Below, in pieces: positions 1 to 7,197 of a DNA stretch of 16,242 nucleotides. Origin of the DNA: JBCDBL01 sp039183635 (GTDB lineage: Bacteria > Pseudomonadota > Alphaproteobacteria > Caulobacterales > Parvularculaceae); contig JBCDBL010000099.1 in assembly GCA_039183635.1 (NCBI GenBank), positions 1 to 16,242 of the forward strand. The letters are read 5' to 3'. The position numbers were made by a program, and so were the translations under genes. Numbering within the stretch: the stretch's first letter is position 1; every line of letters starts with the position of its first letter. Under the pieces are notes generated by a model that had not been told where the DNA came from, made no database searches, and saw only the letters and a list, made by a program, of their open reading frames with translations.

Positions 1-1
1 G

Positions 2-796
2 AAATGGGAGCCTGTTCCGGACATCAACCTTTATGGCGTCGTTTCAACCGGATACCGCCCCGGCGGCCTGCAGCTCACCGGCGGCCTCACGCCTCCAAGC
101 TTTGGCCCTGAGAATCTCACCAACTACGAAATCGGGATGAAGTCTTTCCTGTTTGACGGAAAAGCCAGCCTCAATATTGCGCTGTTCCATATGGACTGGG
201 AAGAAATCCAGATCGGCACCCGTGCGCCCGGTGCGACATTCGGGTTTACTGACAATATCGGCGAAGCGGAAGTGCGGGGCGTTGAAATAGACTTTATCGC
301 CCGACCCGTCGAAGGGCTCACGGTCGGCGGCGGCATGGCCTATCTCGATACGGAGATTTTGGAGTTTCTGGACAGCAGCAGCAATGTCATCACGGACCCG
401 CAATCCGGTCAGTCCGTCGAGTTGGGCGGTTTTGACAGGGCCGGTTTCCCCCTGCCCAGGACGGCGGAATATTCAGGGAACGCATTTGCGGAATACACCC
501 GGCCGCTGACGGGCGCGCTCGACGCTTTTGGCCGGATTATGTGGGTCTACAATGGCGAACAGCCGGACACTTTTATCGTCGGCGGCCAGGATGGGCGGCC
601 GTTGAAAAAGTGGGAGCGGGTTGATCTGCGGTTCGGCGTCGAAGCGCCCGATGACTGGCGATTTGAGGTCTATGGCGAAAACATCTTCGATGAGATTTAC
701 GCCACGGGCAAAACCGGCAACGGGTTCAGCATCGCAGGGCAATATGTCGTATCCCCGCCTCGTCAGATTGGGGCCCGGTTTACCAAGCAGTTCTGA
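2..796 (+). CDS. TonB-dependent outer-membrane receptor, C-terminal part (5' end outside window)
   Basis: The frame is open from base 2 and ends at TGA 794-796, giving 264 residues of a longer protein whose plug and N-terminal barrel lie off the left edge. Near the start it reads GYRPGG and, about 20 residues later, PENLTNYEIGMKS, the strand-turn pattern typical of TonB-dependent siderophore/organic-ligand receptors. Alternating aromatic and polar strands continue, and the protein ends in KQF, the terminal aromatic residue of outer-membrane barrel proteins recognised by the BAM machinery. The family imports ligands such as iron complexes, vitamins or glycans using TonB energy; the ligand cannot be deduced here. 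The ATG at 137 is internal to the frame and is not the start. The gene converges on the minus-strand gene at 956-1996. Confidence 0.93.
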   Translation, partial: KWEPVPDINLYGVVSTGYRPGGLQLTGGLTPPSFGPENLTNYEIGMKSFLFDGKASLNIALFHMDWEEIQIGTRAPGATFGFTDNIGEAEVRGVEIDFIARPVEGLTVGGGMAYLDTEILEFLDSSSNVITDPQSGQSVELGGFDRAGFPLPRTAEYSGNAFAEYTRPLTGALDAFGRIMWVYNGEQPDTFIVGGQDGRPLKKWERVDLRFGVEAPDDWRFEVYGENIFDEIYATGKTGNGFSIAGQYVVSPPRQIGARFTKQF

Positions 797-890
797 TCTT
801 AAGGGCCTGTACGGAGTTTTTCTCCCGTATAACCATCAGGCGTTGCGACACGCGGTTTTTGTAAGACCGCAAAAGCCCTGAAGACGACAA

Positions 891-927
891 AGGGCGGCCT
901 TTGCGGGCCGCCCTCTATCCGTTTTTT
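891..927. terminator. Hairpin terminator between convergent genes
   Basis: AGGGCGGCC (891-899) pairs perfectly with GGCCGCCCT (906-914) around a 6-base loop. On the plus strand a T-run follows at 922-927, eight bases after the stem. On the minus strand the stem is followed at once by TTTGTCG. It lies between the stop of the TonB receptor (796) and the stop of the minus-strand gene (956), so it could serve both transcripts. Confidence 0.7.
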
Positions 928-955
928 CGCTGTGCGCGAGGGTGGTTCTTTAAGA

Positions 956-1996
956 TTAGCTTTCAGACGCGACCCAGCCGACGCATTCGGAGACGTCGGA
1001 AAGACCGTGGCGGCCGAAGCAATAAGCCTCTTCGTAGGGCGCGCGGGTGGCGGCGAGGCACTGGTCAAGGTGCAGCTTCGCCCATTTCACGCAGCGCGCG
1101 CCTTTTTTATTTTGAACGAGCACGGCCAGAGCTTGATCGCCGGGCTTGGCGGCGTCGAGGGAATAGCGGGCGGCGAGGGTCAAAACCTGCTGCATCATCG
1201 GCTCGGCGCGGGGCCCGGACAGTTGCACGTCGCCTTCGGCTTCAGCGGCGGCCCAGGAGGCGCTCCACGGGACACCGGCGCTTGCAAGAGAAGGTGCGAC
1301 AACGCCGCGGGCGCCTTTGCCTTTAAGCTCGCCCATATTCGGCGCCTCGGCTTTCGGACGGCTTGCAGCGAAGCTCTTTGCGGTTTCAAAGCGGGAGCCG
1401 CGGTCGGCGACGGGCTTCACGCCCCACTGGGTTTTTTGCAAGGCGTAGGCGGCTTCCTCGAACTCTTTGCCGAGGCTCGTCAGGTAGGCCGCATCGCTCG
1501 CCGCGGTTTGCAGAACCGCTTCGACGGCCTTATTCGCCCCTGGCAACGTTGCGGCGTAGTTGAGGTCCGTTGAAAGCTTTGCGATCATTTTGTCGCGCTT
1601 TGTGCGTCTCAGGGATTTTTGCAGCCCCTTGGAGAAGTCCGGGGAGTCCGCGGCGACCAGCGCCACGTAGGCGACCCAGCCCTGGGCGAGCGTGTCCGGG
1701 TCATGGGCGGCGAGACGTTTATGGGCTTCGCGTGTTTCATCGGCGCTGTCCATGCCCATGGCTTTAATTTCTGCGACATCCTTGCGGAATTGCACATAGG
1801 CCGCCGCGATTTCCGGAAGGTCGGCTTTCGGCGCCGGGGCTGCGATGGTCTGGTCGGCGAAAGCGCCGGCGCTGGAGACCGCGAACACGGCTGCGGCGCA
1901 GACTGTGCCGGTCGTGCGTTTCACCGTTTCTGCGAAGTCGTTGAAAGTCGCCATATGTTTCGCGGATGCGCCGCTGCGCCGTTGTTTCGTCGTCAT
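956..1996 (-). CDS. Exported protein of unknown function with four C-terminal cysteines
   Basis: The protein has 346 residues and I do not recognise the family. The start at 1996 is supported by GGGAG nine bases upstream on the minus strand; the in-frame ATG at 1954 has no ribosome-binding site. A basic n-region is followed by a hydrophobic segment (about 30-47) ending AGAFA|DQ, so a signal peptide cleaved near residue 47 is likely and the mature protein would be periplasmic or secreted. The n-region is unusually long for a Sec signal and has no twin-arginine motif. The body is Ala/Lys-rich and predicted mostly helical. The last 45 residues hold cysteines at 302, 313, 326 and 338, evenly spaced, with aromatic residues nearby, suggesting two disulfides. 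It converges on the TonB receptor and diverges from the kinase gene. The coding call rests on length, the ribosome-binding site and the signal peptide. Confidence 0.75.
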   Translation of the reverse strand: MTTKQRRSGASAKHMATFNDFAETVKRTTGTVCAAAVFAVSSAGAFADQTIAAPAPKADLPEIAAAYVQFRKDVAEIKAMGMDSADETREAHKRLAAHDPDTLAQGWVAYVALVAADSPDFSKGLQKSLRRTKRDKMIAKLSTDLNYAATLPGANKAVEAVLQTAASDAAYLTSLGKEFEEAAYALQKTQWGVKPVADRGSRFETAKSFAASRPKAEAPNMGELKGKGARGVVAPSLASAGVPWSASWAAAEAEGDVQLSGPRAEPMMQQVLTLAARYSLDAAKPGDQALAVLVQNKKGARCVKWAKLHLDQCLAATRAPYEEAYCFGRHGLSDVSECVGWVASES

Positions 1997-2284
1997 TACT
2001 CGTTACTCCCGCTCTGTATCAGAACTGTGATTGAAATCCCATGTGAATGCGATTGCGGCGAAACGGATGCGCCCCCGCCGCTGATGCGAAGAAGAGCAGA
2101 TACGATTTAAATCCACGTTGAACTCATGTTTCATATTCTAACTAAAATCGCTGGAAAATGTCCTGTGGCTTTTTTGTGCGTTTCATAGGCGCGATGCTCC
2201 GGTGCGTTCAAGATTTGTTAATCATCCCGTTAAAGATTCAGAAGCGATTAAGATTCGTCGCTGACAGGTTAACGCCCCCACGGA
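1997..2284. promoter_or_regulatory. Divergent intergenic region with a cluster of TTAA boxes
   Basis: These 288 bases separate divergently transcribed genes and must carry both promoters. I see no gene or RNA in them. The 150 bases next to the kinase are AT-richer than the surroundings and contain four TTAA tetramers at 2218, 2230, 2248 and 2269, three of them as GTTAA. TTAA pairs are the half-sites of the alphaproteobacterial cell-cycle regulator CtrA (TTAA-N7-TTAA), but the closest pair here has an 8-base spacer. A loose TTGAAC (2118-2123) and TAAAAT (2143-2148) pair is 19 bases apart and not convincing as a promoter. Confidence 0.35.
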
Positions 2285-4090
2285 ATGGCTCGCACCACTC
2301 TATCAGGTTTTTTTCCGCATCTCGCCGCTCTTGCGGCGCGTTTTGGAAGTCCGCGCGCCTTAAGCGAGGCGACCGGCGCGCTGGTTGTTTTATGGTCCGC
2401 CGGGGCGGCGACGTTGCTCATAAGAGTTTTCGCCGAAACCGGGGCGTTCGCGCCCATTGGCCTGTTGCTGGCTGGGCTGTTCGCCGCCGCCGGCGCGGCG
2501 GGCATGTTCGCCGCGCTTTGCGAGCGTCCATGGTCGCGGCCCTTTGCGATCAGCGTCGTCTCGCTTTCCGCGGCGTTGGCCACGGCGGTCACGGTCAACG
2601 GCCAATCGGCGTTTTTCGCCTTCCTGGCCGCCCCTTTCGCGATCGCGGCGGCCTTTGGCTGTCGGGCGCGGACCATGGCGGCTGCGGTGGCGGCGCCTAT
2701 TGCGCTCACCGTCGTGATGATTGTTTTTGCAACGCCGCCGTCAATCTCCGTTCAGCCCGAGATGGCGGCCATGGTCGCCGTGCTGTCGGGCGTCGTCACC
2801 GCGCTTTTGTGCGCCGGCGTCGCCGGCGTGGTGCATCGGCGCCGCATCGCCGACCGGGAGGCTCTGGCGCAGAAGGCGCGGGCGGTTTTGGCCCTGAACG
2901 CGGCGGCGGACGCGATTGTCCGCCACGGCGGCGACGGTCTTATCCTTGAGGCGTCCCGTGCGGCGGCGGCGGTGTTCGACGTTGAAGCCCGGGAGCTCGC
3001 CGGTCGTTCTCTTATCGCGTTCGCCGCGCCGGAGGATCGCCGCAGGGTCCGCTCCGCCCTCGCCCGGGCCGCCTATCTCGGGCAGACCATGAGCGTCGAT
3101 TTTCGCCTGGATGGCGACGGTCCGGAACGCTGGATCGAAACCCGCATCGCCCGCGCGCCCGGCGCCGCGGCGGACGCCGCTCTTATCTCCATCAGCCGCG
3201 ATGTCACCGACCGCGTCGCCCGCGAGGCGGCGCTGATCGCCGCCCGGGACGCCGCTGAGGCGGCGGCTGAGCAAAAAGCGCGGTTCCTCGCCGACATGAG
3301 TCATGAGCTGCGCACGCCGTTGAACGCCATTATCGGCTTTTCCGATATGATGACCATGGAAACCTTCGGTCCGTTGGGCGATGAGAAATATGCCGAGTAC
3401 GCCACGCTTATTCGGGAAAGCGGCGCGCATCTGCTCGACCTTGTCAGCGACATTCTCGACATGTCGAAGATCGAGGCGGACAAGTACGCCCTTACTCTTG
3501 ATACGGTGGATGTTTGCGCCGTCGTACGGTCCTGCGTGGAGCTGACGCGCGTGACGGCGGGCCGGGCCGGCGTCAGCTTGTCCGCTGAAATGGCGGCGGA
3601 TGCGCCGGAAGTGAGGGCCGATGCGCGGGCCGTCAAGCAGATCGTCTTGAACCTTCTGTCCAACGCCATAAAGTTTACGCCCGCCGGCGGTTCGGTCTCC
3701 GTTATGGCGGAGACGGACGACGCCGGCGTTCTTCTCACTGTATCGGACACCGGCGTCGGCATCGCCGCCAAGGATCTGCAACGCCTCGGCGAGCGCTTTG
3801 AGCAGGCGCCGAAGACCGGCGACAACGAGGTGCGCGGTTCCGGCCTCGGTCTCGCCCTTGTGCGCGCTTTAGCGGCGCTCCATGGCGGGGCTATGGAGAT
3901 CGAAAGCGCCGTCGGCGAGGGGACCCGCGTTTCGGTGCGGTTGCCCCATGATCCTGAAGCCGCTGGCGACCCCGGAACGGTTGTCATCCGCGATGTATCG
4001 ACGGATGCGCCATCGTCCGTGGTGCACGGACATATGCGGCGGATCGAAACGCTCCAGGAAGAGCTGTCCGAGCGTCGCGGCGCAGCGTGA
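2285..4090 (+). CDS. Membrane-bound PAS sensor histidine kinase, DivJ/PleC type
   Basis: The protein has 601 residues. About six hydrophobic segments fill residues 29-182, followed by a PAS-like domain (about 200-310), a coiled-coil linker, a HisKA domain and an HATPase domain. The phosphoacceptor is H340 in MSHELRTPLNAIIGFSDMM. The ATP-binding motifs are the N-box with N460 in LNLLSNAIKFTP, the G1 box DTGVGIA with D488, and the G2 box GSGLGLAL. The order, the length, and the FGPLG...YAEYA and LDLVSDILDMSKIEA signatures resemble Caulobacter DivJ, which phosphorylates DivK and PleD in the pathway controlling CtrA. This assignment is by resemblance; a generic PAS kinase is possible. No response regulator gene is adjacent. 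An in-frame stop at 2270-2272 fixes the start at ATG 2285, which has no clear Shine-Dalgarno. The stop overlaps the next gene. Confidence 0.9.
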   Translation: MARTTLSGFFPHLAALAARFGSPRALSEATGALVVLWSAGAATLLIRVFAETGAFAPIGLLLAGLFAAAGAAGMFAALCERPWSRPFAISVVSLSAALATAVTVNGQSAFFAFLAAPFAIAAAFGCRARTMAAAVAAPIALTVVMIVFATPPSISVQPEMAAMVAVLSGVVTALLCAGVAGVVHRRRIADREALAQKARAVLALNAAADAIVRHGGDGLILEASRAAAAVFDVEARELAGRSLIAFAAPEDRRRVRSALARAAYLGQTMSVDFRLDGDGPERWIETRIARAPGAAADAALISISRDVTDRVAREAALIAARDAAEAAAEQKARFLADMSHELRTPLNAIIGFSDMMTMETFGPLGDEKYAEYATLIRESGAHLLDLVSDILDMSKIEADKYALTLDTVDVCAVVRSCVELTRVTAGRAGVSLSAEMAADAPEVRADARAVKQIVLNLLSNAIKFTPAGGSVSVMAETDDAGVLLTVSDTGVGIAAKDLQRLGERFEQAPKTGDNEVRGSGLGLALVRALAALHGGAMEIESAVGEGTRVSVRLPHDPEAAGDPGTVVIRDVSTDAPSSVVHGHMRRIETLQEELSERRGAA

Positions 4091-4422
4091 CGGCGCGCGT
4101 TAAAACCGGAATTTGGGTCGCTGCTTATGTGCGGCGCTGCGCTGCGTCGGGGGCTGCGGCTTTCATTGCGGCCAAGGGCGACCCCGATGCCGGCGCCGTC
4201 CTTGTCAAAATCGCCACTTTGGACGGGCAAGCGCGTTTGCTCCTGCCGTCCCGGGACCTTGAAGGTCGGTCGGTGTGGCGGACAGCGAAGGCCGGCGCGG
4301 AGACCGATGTCGACGCCTATGCGGCGCGAGAGCGGCAGATCGACAGTGATCTATGGATTGTCGAGGTGGAAGACAAAGACGGTCGTCATTTTTTAACCGA
4401 GCCCGTGGAAGATGACATTTAA
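4087..4422 (+). CDS. DUF1491 family protein
   Basis: This is a 111-residue protein starting with GTG. The opening KTGIWVAAYVRRC, the middle DAGAVLVKI, and the closing DLWIVEVEDKDGRHFL match what I know of DUF1491, an alphaproteobacterial family of unknown function. It has no signal peptide or membrane segment, so it is likely cytoplasmic. The start GTG overlaps the kinase stop (GTGA, 4087-4090), so the two are almost certainly co-transcribed and translationally coupled. An acidic C-terminus (EPVEDDI) is visible. A functional link with the kinase is inferred from this coupling only. Confidence 0.88.
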   Translation: MTARVKTGIWVAAYVRRCAASGAAAFIAAKGDPDAGAVLVKIATLDGQARLLLPSRDLEGRSVWRTAKAGAETDVDAYAARERQIDSDLWIVEVEDKDGRHFLTEPVEDDI

Positions 4423-4423
4423 A

Positions 4424-4453
4424 GCGTCGCTTCAATCAGATGCGAAACGACGC
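4424..4453. repeat. Stem-loop just after the kinase operon
   Basis: GCGTCG (4424-4429) pairs with CGACGC (4448-4453), with a further TTC/GAA pairing inside after one mismatch. It starts two bases after the DUF1491 stop and is followed by moderately T-rich sequence (4455-4470). It could be a weak terminator or an extragenic palindromic element; a structure of similar layout lies at 10053-10100. Confidence 0.4.
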
Positions 4454-4487
4454 GTTAAGCCTTTGTTTTGCGTGTCTGCGGACGGTC

Positions 4488-4514
4488 AACCGCCCCCTTG
4501 TCCCGGGCGCGGTT
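4488..4514. terminator. Second hairpin downstream of the kinase operon
   Basis: AACCGC (4488-4493) pairs with GCGGTT (4509-4514). After one mismatch, CCC (4495-4497) pairs with GGG (4505-4507) around a 7-base loop. The stem is strong but only three T's follow, so it is a poor intrinsic terminator by the usual rule. The rest of the 4423-4574 gap shows only the ribosome-binding site of the next gene. Confidence 0.3.
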
Positions 4515-4574
4515 TAAACAGGCCGCAAGGATCAACGAGGGGCCGGTCGCCTTTAACTTTCGGGAGCGTCGTTT

Positions 4575-4976
4575 ATGCCGTTTCTCGTCAACGATGTCAT
4601 TGTCGAGCCCAATCCAAACGCCTCGCCAGCGGGCGACCCTAACTTTCCTCTATCCGGGGACGCCTTCGCGGCTTTGTCGCTTGTCGACATCGCCGCGCTC
4701 GCCAAACGCGAGTACGCTGCGGACGCCGACTTCCCGCGGAATGCGCCTGTGGCGGCCGCCAATCTTGCCGGATTGGTCATAACAAAGACGATGGCGAATG
4801 CGCTGCGCATCGCCGTGACGGACCCCGCTGCGGGGGACGGCGGATTACGGGTCGATTTCGCCAATCTGTCGATCGAGGTCATGGCCGATCTTGTGTCGAA
4901 ACAAAACACTGGCGATCTGAACATGGTTTACGTGAACTGGATGGTCTGGTCCGCCGTTGACGCGGGCGCGGCCTAA
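4575..4976 (+). CDS. Small protein of unknown function
   Basis: This gene encodes 133 residues that I do not recognise. A ribosome-binding site (GGGAG, 4562-4566) sits eight bases before the ATG, which supports both the gene and the start. There is no signal peptide and no membrane segment. The protein is acidic, begins MPFLVNDVIVEPNPN, and has a C-terminal half with regular hydrophobic spacing (LSIEVMADLV, then NMVYVNWMVWSAV) that suggests a folded cytoplasmic domain. It is preceded by the two hairpins closing the kinase operon, so it probably has its own promoter. Its TAA stop overlaps the stop of the convergent minus-strand gene. Confidence 0.65.
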   Translation: MPFLVNDVIVEPNPNASPAGDPNFPLSGDAFAALSLVDIAALAKREYAADADFPRNAPVAAANLAGLVITKTMANALRIAVTDPAAGDGGLRVDFANLSIEVMADLVSKQNTGDLNMVYVNWMVWSAVDAGAA

Positions 4977-5362
4977 CGTTGCGCCGTCGTCGTCGTCAGG
5001 CGCAAGCCCTTTGGATATTGCTGCAGGTAAATCATCGCTTCACCGGCGCTTGTTTCAATTTTCACAGTGATAACGTCGTCGGCGACGATATGGGACAGAT
5101 AACGCGCGCCGCCTGTTTCCGCGAGGACGGGCGTGTCGGCAAGATTGGCGCACCCTGCATCGCAATAGGCCGACAAACGCGGCCAGTCCCGCGCTGCGGC
5201 CAGTCGGGCGATGGTCGATACGGCCCGCTCGGGCGTTGCAAAGTAAAGCGCCGCCGCAGCATAGGCTGCGTTCGGGTCCGATGTCGCTCCGCGGGTGGCG
5301 AACATGTAATAGCCCGCCAATTGCGGCAATGCGAAAATAGCGACGAACAGTAAGGGTTTCAT
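4973..5362 (-). CDS. Small membrane-anchored or exported protein of unknown function
   Basis: I choose ATG 5362 (129 residues) over the frame's upstream ATG at 5410. The protein then opens with MKPLLFVAIFALPQLAGYY, a typical signal sequence or signal anchor, and GGGA lies about 11 bases upstream. The remainder is predicted to lie in the periplasm. It contains a helical segment (PNAAYAAAALYFATPERAVSTI), two cysteines in YCDAGC that could form a disulfide, and a short beta-rich end (VITVKIETSAGEAMIYL). I know no matching family. It ends at TAG 4973-4975, inside the stop region of the plus-strand gene, so the two mRNAs must overlap at their 3' ends. Confidence 0.65.
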   Translation of the reverse strand: MKPLLFVAIFALPQLAGYYMFATRGATSDPNAAYAAAALYFATPERAVSTIARLAAARDWPRLSAYCDAGCANLADTPVLAETGGARYLSHIVADDVITVKIETSAGEAMIYLQQYPKGLRLTTTTAQR

Positions 5363-5612
5363 GGTTTTATGCGTCCCAGTTTGGGAAGCTATTTGCATAA
5401 GACAGGCCAAGAAGAGGACTTCGTAAGCTCTCTGTGCGCATGAATGGAAAATCTGGCCGTGCTGTAATGGGCGCTGAAGCGACCGGCGCGCCGCTGTTTG
5501 CTTCGCACGTGCACAAATTAAAAAGCTTGCCCGGGGCCTGGCGCGGGCATATGTCTCACGGTCTGGATCGGGGGGCTTTTCATAGCCCTCGCGTTTGTTT
5601 TGGAGATGTATG

Positions 5613-6179
5613 ATGCGTCAGGTCGCCGCCGCCATAGCAAAGCGTGGTCCGGGCGTTGACGGGCCTTTCGACAACGCTGTTGCATTTGTGGATATGGAAG
5701 CCTCCGGTCTTGGGCCGGGAACCTGGCCCATAGAAGCCGGCTGGGCCATCGGTGCGGACGCGCCGCAGTCGTTTTTGATACGCCCCTGCAAGACCTGGTC
5801 TATGGACGCCTGGGACCCCAAGGCCGAAGCCTTGCACGGCCTGTCGCCTGCGCTTTTGGTGCGTGAGGGGCTCGGTGCGAAAGCGGCCTGTTCGCGTCTC
5901 AACAAAGCCCTTGGCGGGCGTAAGGTTTATTCCGACGCCCCTGACCATGATGGCTGGTGGCTGCACAGGTTGTTTACGGCGGCGGGCGCTAAAATGGCCT
6001 TTCAACTGCTCTATCTTGGCGATCTCATCGCCCCGTTTATCGCCGTTGACGACACGCCCGGTCTTTTGGCCGAAGCCGAAAGGCGCGCCCCGCATACCCA
6101 TAGAGCTGCGGCGGATGTGCGACACATGCAGGAAATATATCGTCTCGCTGCAGCGCGCGGCGGCGATCCGGTTGAATAA
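5613..6179 (+). CDS. DEDDh-family 3'-5' exonuclease (DnaQ/RNase T-like)
   Basis: The protein has 188 residues from ATG 5613. GGAGA at 5602-5606 is six bases before that ATG and only three before the ATG at 5610; a TTG at 5595 is not favoured. The exonuclease motifs are in order: motif I FVDMEASGLG with D27 and E29; motif II SDAPDHDGWWL, where D113 is the likely metal ligand; and motif III HRAAADV with H163 and D168, the DEDDh pattern. The superfamily cleaves single nucleotides from 3' ends of DNA or RNA with two metal ions. The size is that of a stand-alone domain, not a polymerase III epsilon subunit with its alpha-binding tail. Substrate and pathway cannot be told. It is divergent from the gene at 4973-5362. 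Confidence 0.85.
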   Translation: MRQVAAAIAKRGPGVDGPFDNAVAFVDMEASGLGPGTWPIEAGWAIGADAPQSFLIRPCKTWSMDAWDPKAEALHGLSPALLVREGLGAKAACSRLNKALGGRKVYSDAPDHDGWWLHRLFTAAGAKMAFQLLYLGDLIAPFIAVDDTPGLLAEAERRAPHTHRAAADVRHMQEIYRLAAARGGDPVE

Positions 6180-6267
6180 TCGGCGTAAAGTGAAACGGGG
6201 CGCTTCACCACGGTCATTTATTTTGCTACGACGCCGCAGAATTTAACTTCGGTGAAGGACAGTCGTC

Positions 6268-7053
6268 ATGAGCGAGACCCCCGCGCAAAAGGTGCAAGTG
6301 GAAGGCAAAATGTTTTTGTTCGAGCAGCCAGAGCTGCTTGTAAAGGAGGCCCACGGGACCCTCGGTCTTGACCAAATGGAAAAGCCGTTTCAGTTCGCCG
6401 CGAAAGTCCGGGCGGTTCCATTGACCGTCACGGAATTTCCCGCCGCGCAAAAATCCTTCCCGATTATCTACGCCGATACGGAAAACCTTGTGCCTCTCGC
6501 CGTCGTCGGCCTGATTGACGATGACAATCTGTTTGTCGGCGAAGACGGCAAATGGGAGGACAATGCATATATTCCCGGCTATCTCCGGCGCTATCCCTTC
6601 GCCTTTGCAGGCGATGCGCAAAACGACCGCATGGCCGTCGTCATCGACCGCGCCGCGCCGGGCCTGCGCGAGGGCGGCCAGTTGCCGCTGTTCAACGGCG
6701 ATAAGCTGTCGGAACAGTCCGAGCGGGCGATTGAGTTTTGTAAAGGGTATGAGCGAGACCGTCGTGGTACGGAACAGTTCACGGCAAAACTGAAAGGGCT
6801 CGGGATCGTCGCTCAGCAGCAGGCCCAGTTCAAGCCGGACGGCGCTGATCAGGAAAAGCCGTTTGCAGCCTATGTCGGGATTGATGAACAAAAGTTTCGC
6901 GAATTGCCCGACGACAAACTGATCGAGCTCCATAAGGAGGGCATGCTTCCCTTTATCTATGCGCAGCTTATGTCCATGGGCAACTGGCGTCGTCTGCTGG
7001 AGCGTCGCGCCCGCCGCACGGGTCAGGCCGATCCGACGCAGGTTCTAAACTAA
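6268..7053 (+). CDS. SapC family protein
   Basis: The protein has 261 residues and starts after AAGGA (6255-6259), eight bases upstream. The segments SFPIIYADTENLVPLAVVGL, the middle YIPGYLRRYPFAF, and the C-terminal region LPDDKLIELHKEGMLP match the SapC family, named after a Campylobacter fetus S-layer locus gene and common in proteobacteria. Its biochemical role is not established. No signal peptide or membrane helix is visible, so it is probably cytoplasmic. No S-layer protein or secretion gene is seen nearby, so the name should not be read as function here. A strong hairpin lies just downstream (7075-7110). Confidence 0.9.
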   Translation: MSETPAQKVQVEGKMFLFEQPELLVKEAHGTLGLDQMEKPFQFAAKVRAVPLTVTEFPAAQKSFPIIYADTENLVPLAVVGLIDDDNLFVGEDGKWEDNAYIPGYLRRYPFAFAGDAQNDRMAVVIDRAAPGLREGGQLPLFNGDKLSEQSERAIEFCKGYERDRRGTEQFTAKLKGLGIVAQQQAQFKPDGADQEKPFAAYVGIDEQKFRELPDDKLIELHKEGMLPFIYAQLMSMGNWRRLLERRARRTGQADPTQVLN

Positions 7054-7074
7054 ACCCTGTTCGCTTTGGATCGA

Positions 7075-7110
7075 CGCGGGGCGCTGTGTTGAAAATGCGC
7101 AGCGTCCGCG
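7075..7110. terminator. GC-rich hairpin after the SapC-family gene
   Basis: CGCGG (7075-7079) pairs with CCGCG (7106-7110), and CGCTG (7082-7086) pairs with CAGCG (7100-7104). A small internal bulge separates the two helices and the loop is 13 bases. No T-run follows, so termination is uncertain; it could instead be a structured leader of the downstream redox operon. Confidence 0.35.
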
Positions 7111-7134
7111 ATCACATCACCGCGAGTATGCGCT

Positions 7135-7194
7135 GTAAAATATTGTCGCGGCCAAGGGAATGCCGCATGTTGTATTCTGTCGGCAATATTTTAC
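7135..7194. promoter_or_regulatory. 11-bp perfect inverted repeat before the ScsB-like gene
   Basis: GTAAAATATTG (7135-7145) is repeated in inverted orientation as CAATATTTTAC (7184-7194), with 38 bases between. The AT-rich arms stand out from their GC-rich surroundings, and the second arm ends three bases before the first candidate start codon (7198). It could be a pair of operator sites or a hairpin covering the translation start. No Shine-Dalgarno is seen in front of this gene. Confidence 0.45.
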
Positions 7195-7197
7195 TGC

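Noticed and set aside
1619..2110. Plus-strand open frame of 163 codons opposite the exported-protein gene
   Set aside because: It overlaps a longer minus-strand gene that has a ribosome-binding site and signal peptide. Its product is rich in Arg/Gly/Cys without recognisable motifs, typical of a shadow frame in GC-rich DNA.
1997..2284. Possible riboswitch or small RNA in the divergent region near a TonB receptor
   Set aside because: I looked for a cobalamin-type leader and saw neither its conserved box nor a convincing nested stem. The nearest downstream genes are not transport genes.
2741..3781. Minus-strand open frame of 346 codons across the histidine kinase
   Set aside because: It is antisense to the PAS/HisKA/HATPase coding region; long antisense frames are expected at high GC.
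5411..5612. Structured RNA in the 5411-5612 gap
   Set aside because: Short GC-rich inverted repeats exist, such as GCCCG/CGGGC, but no tRNA cloverleaf, long stem or conserved motif could be found. Only the exonuclease ribosome-binding site is supported.
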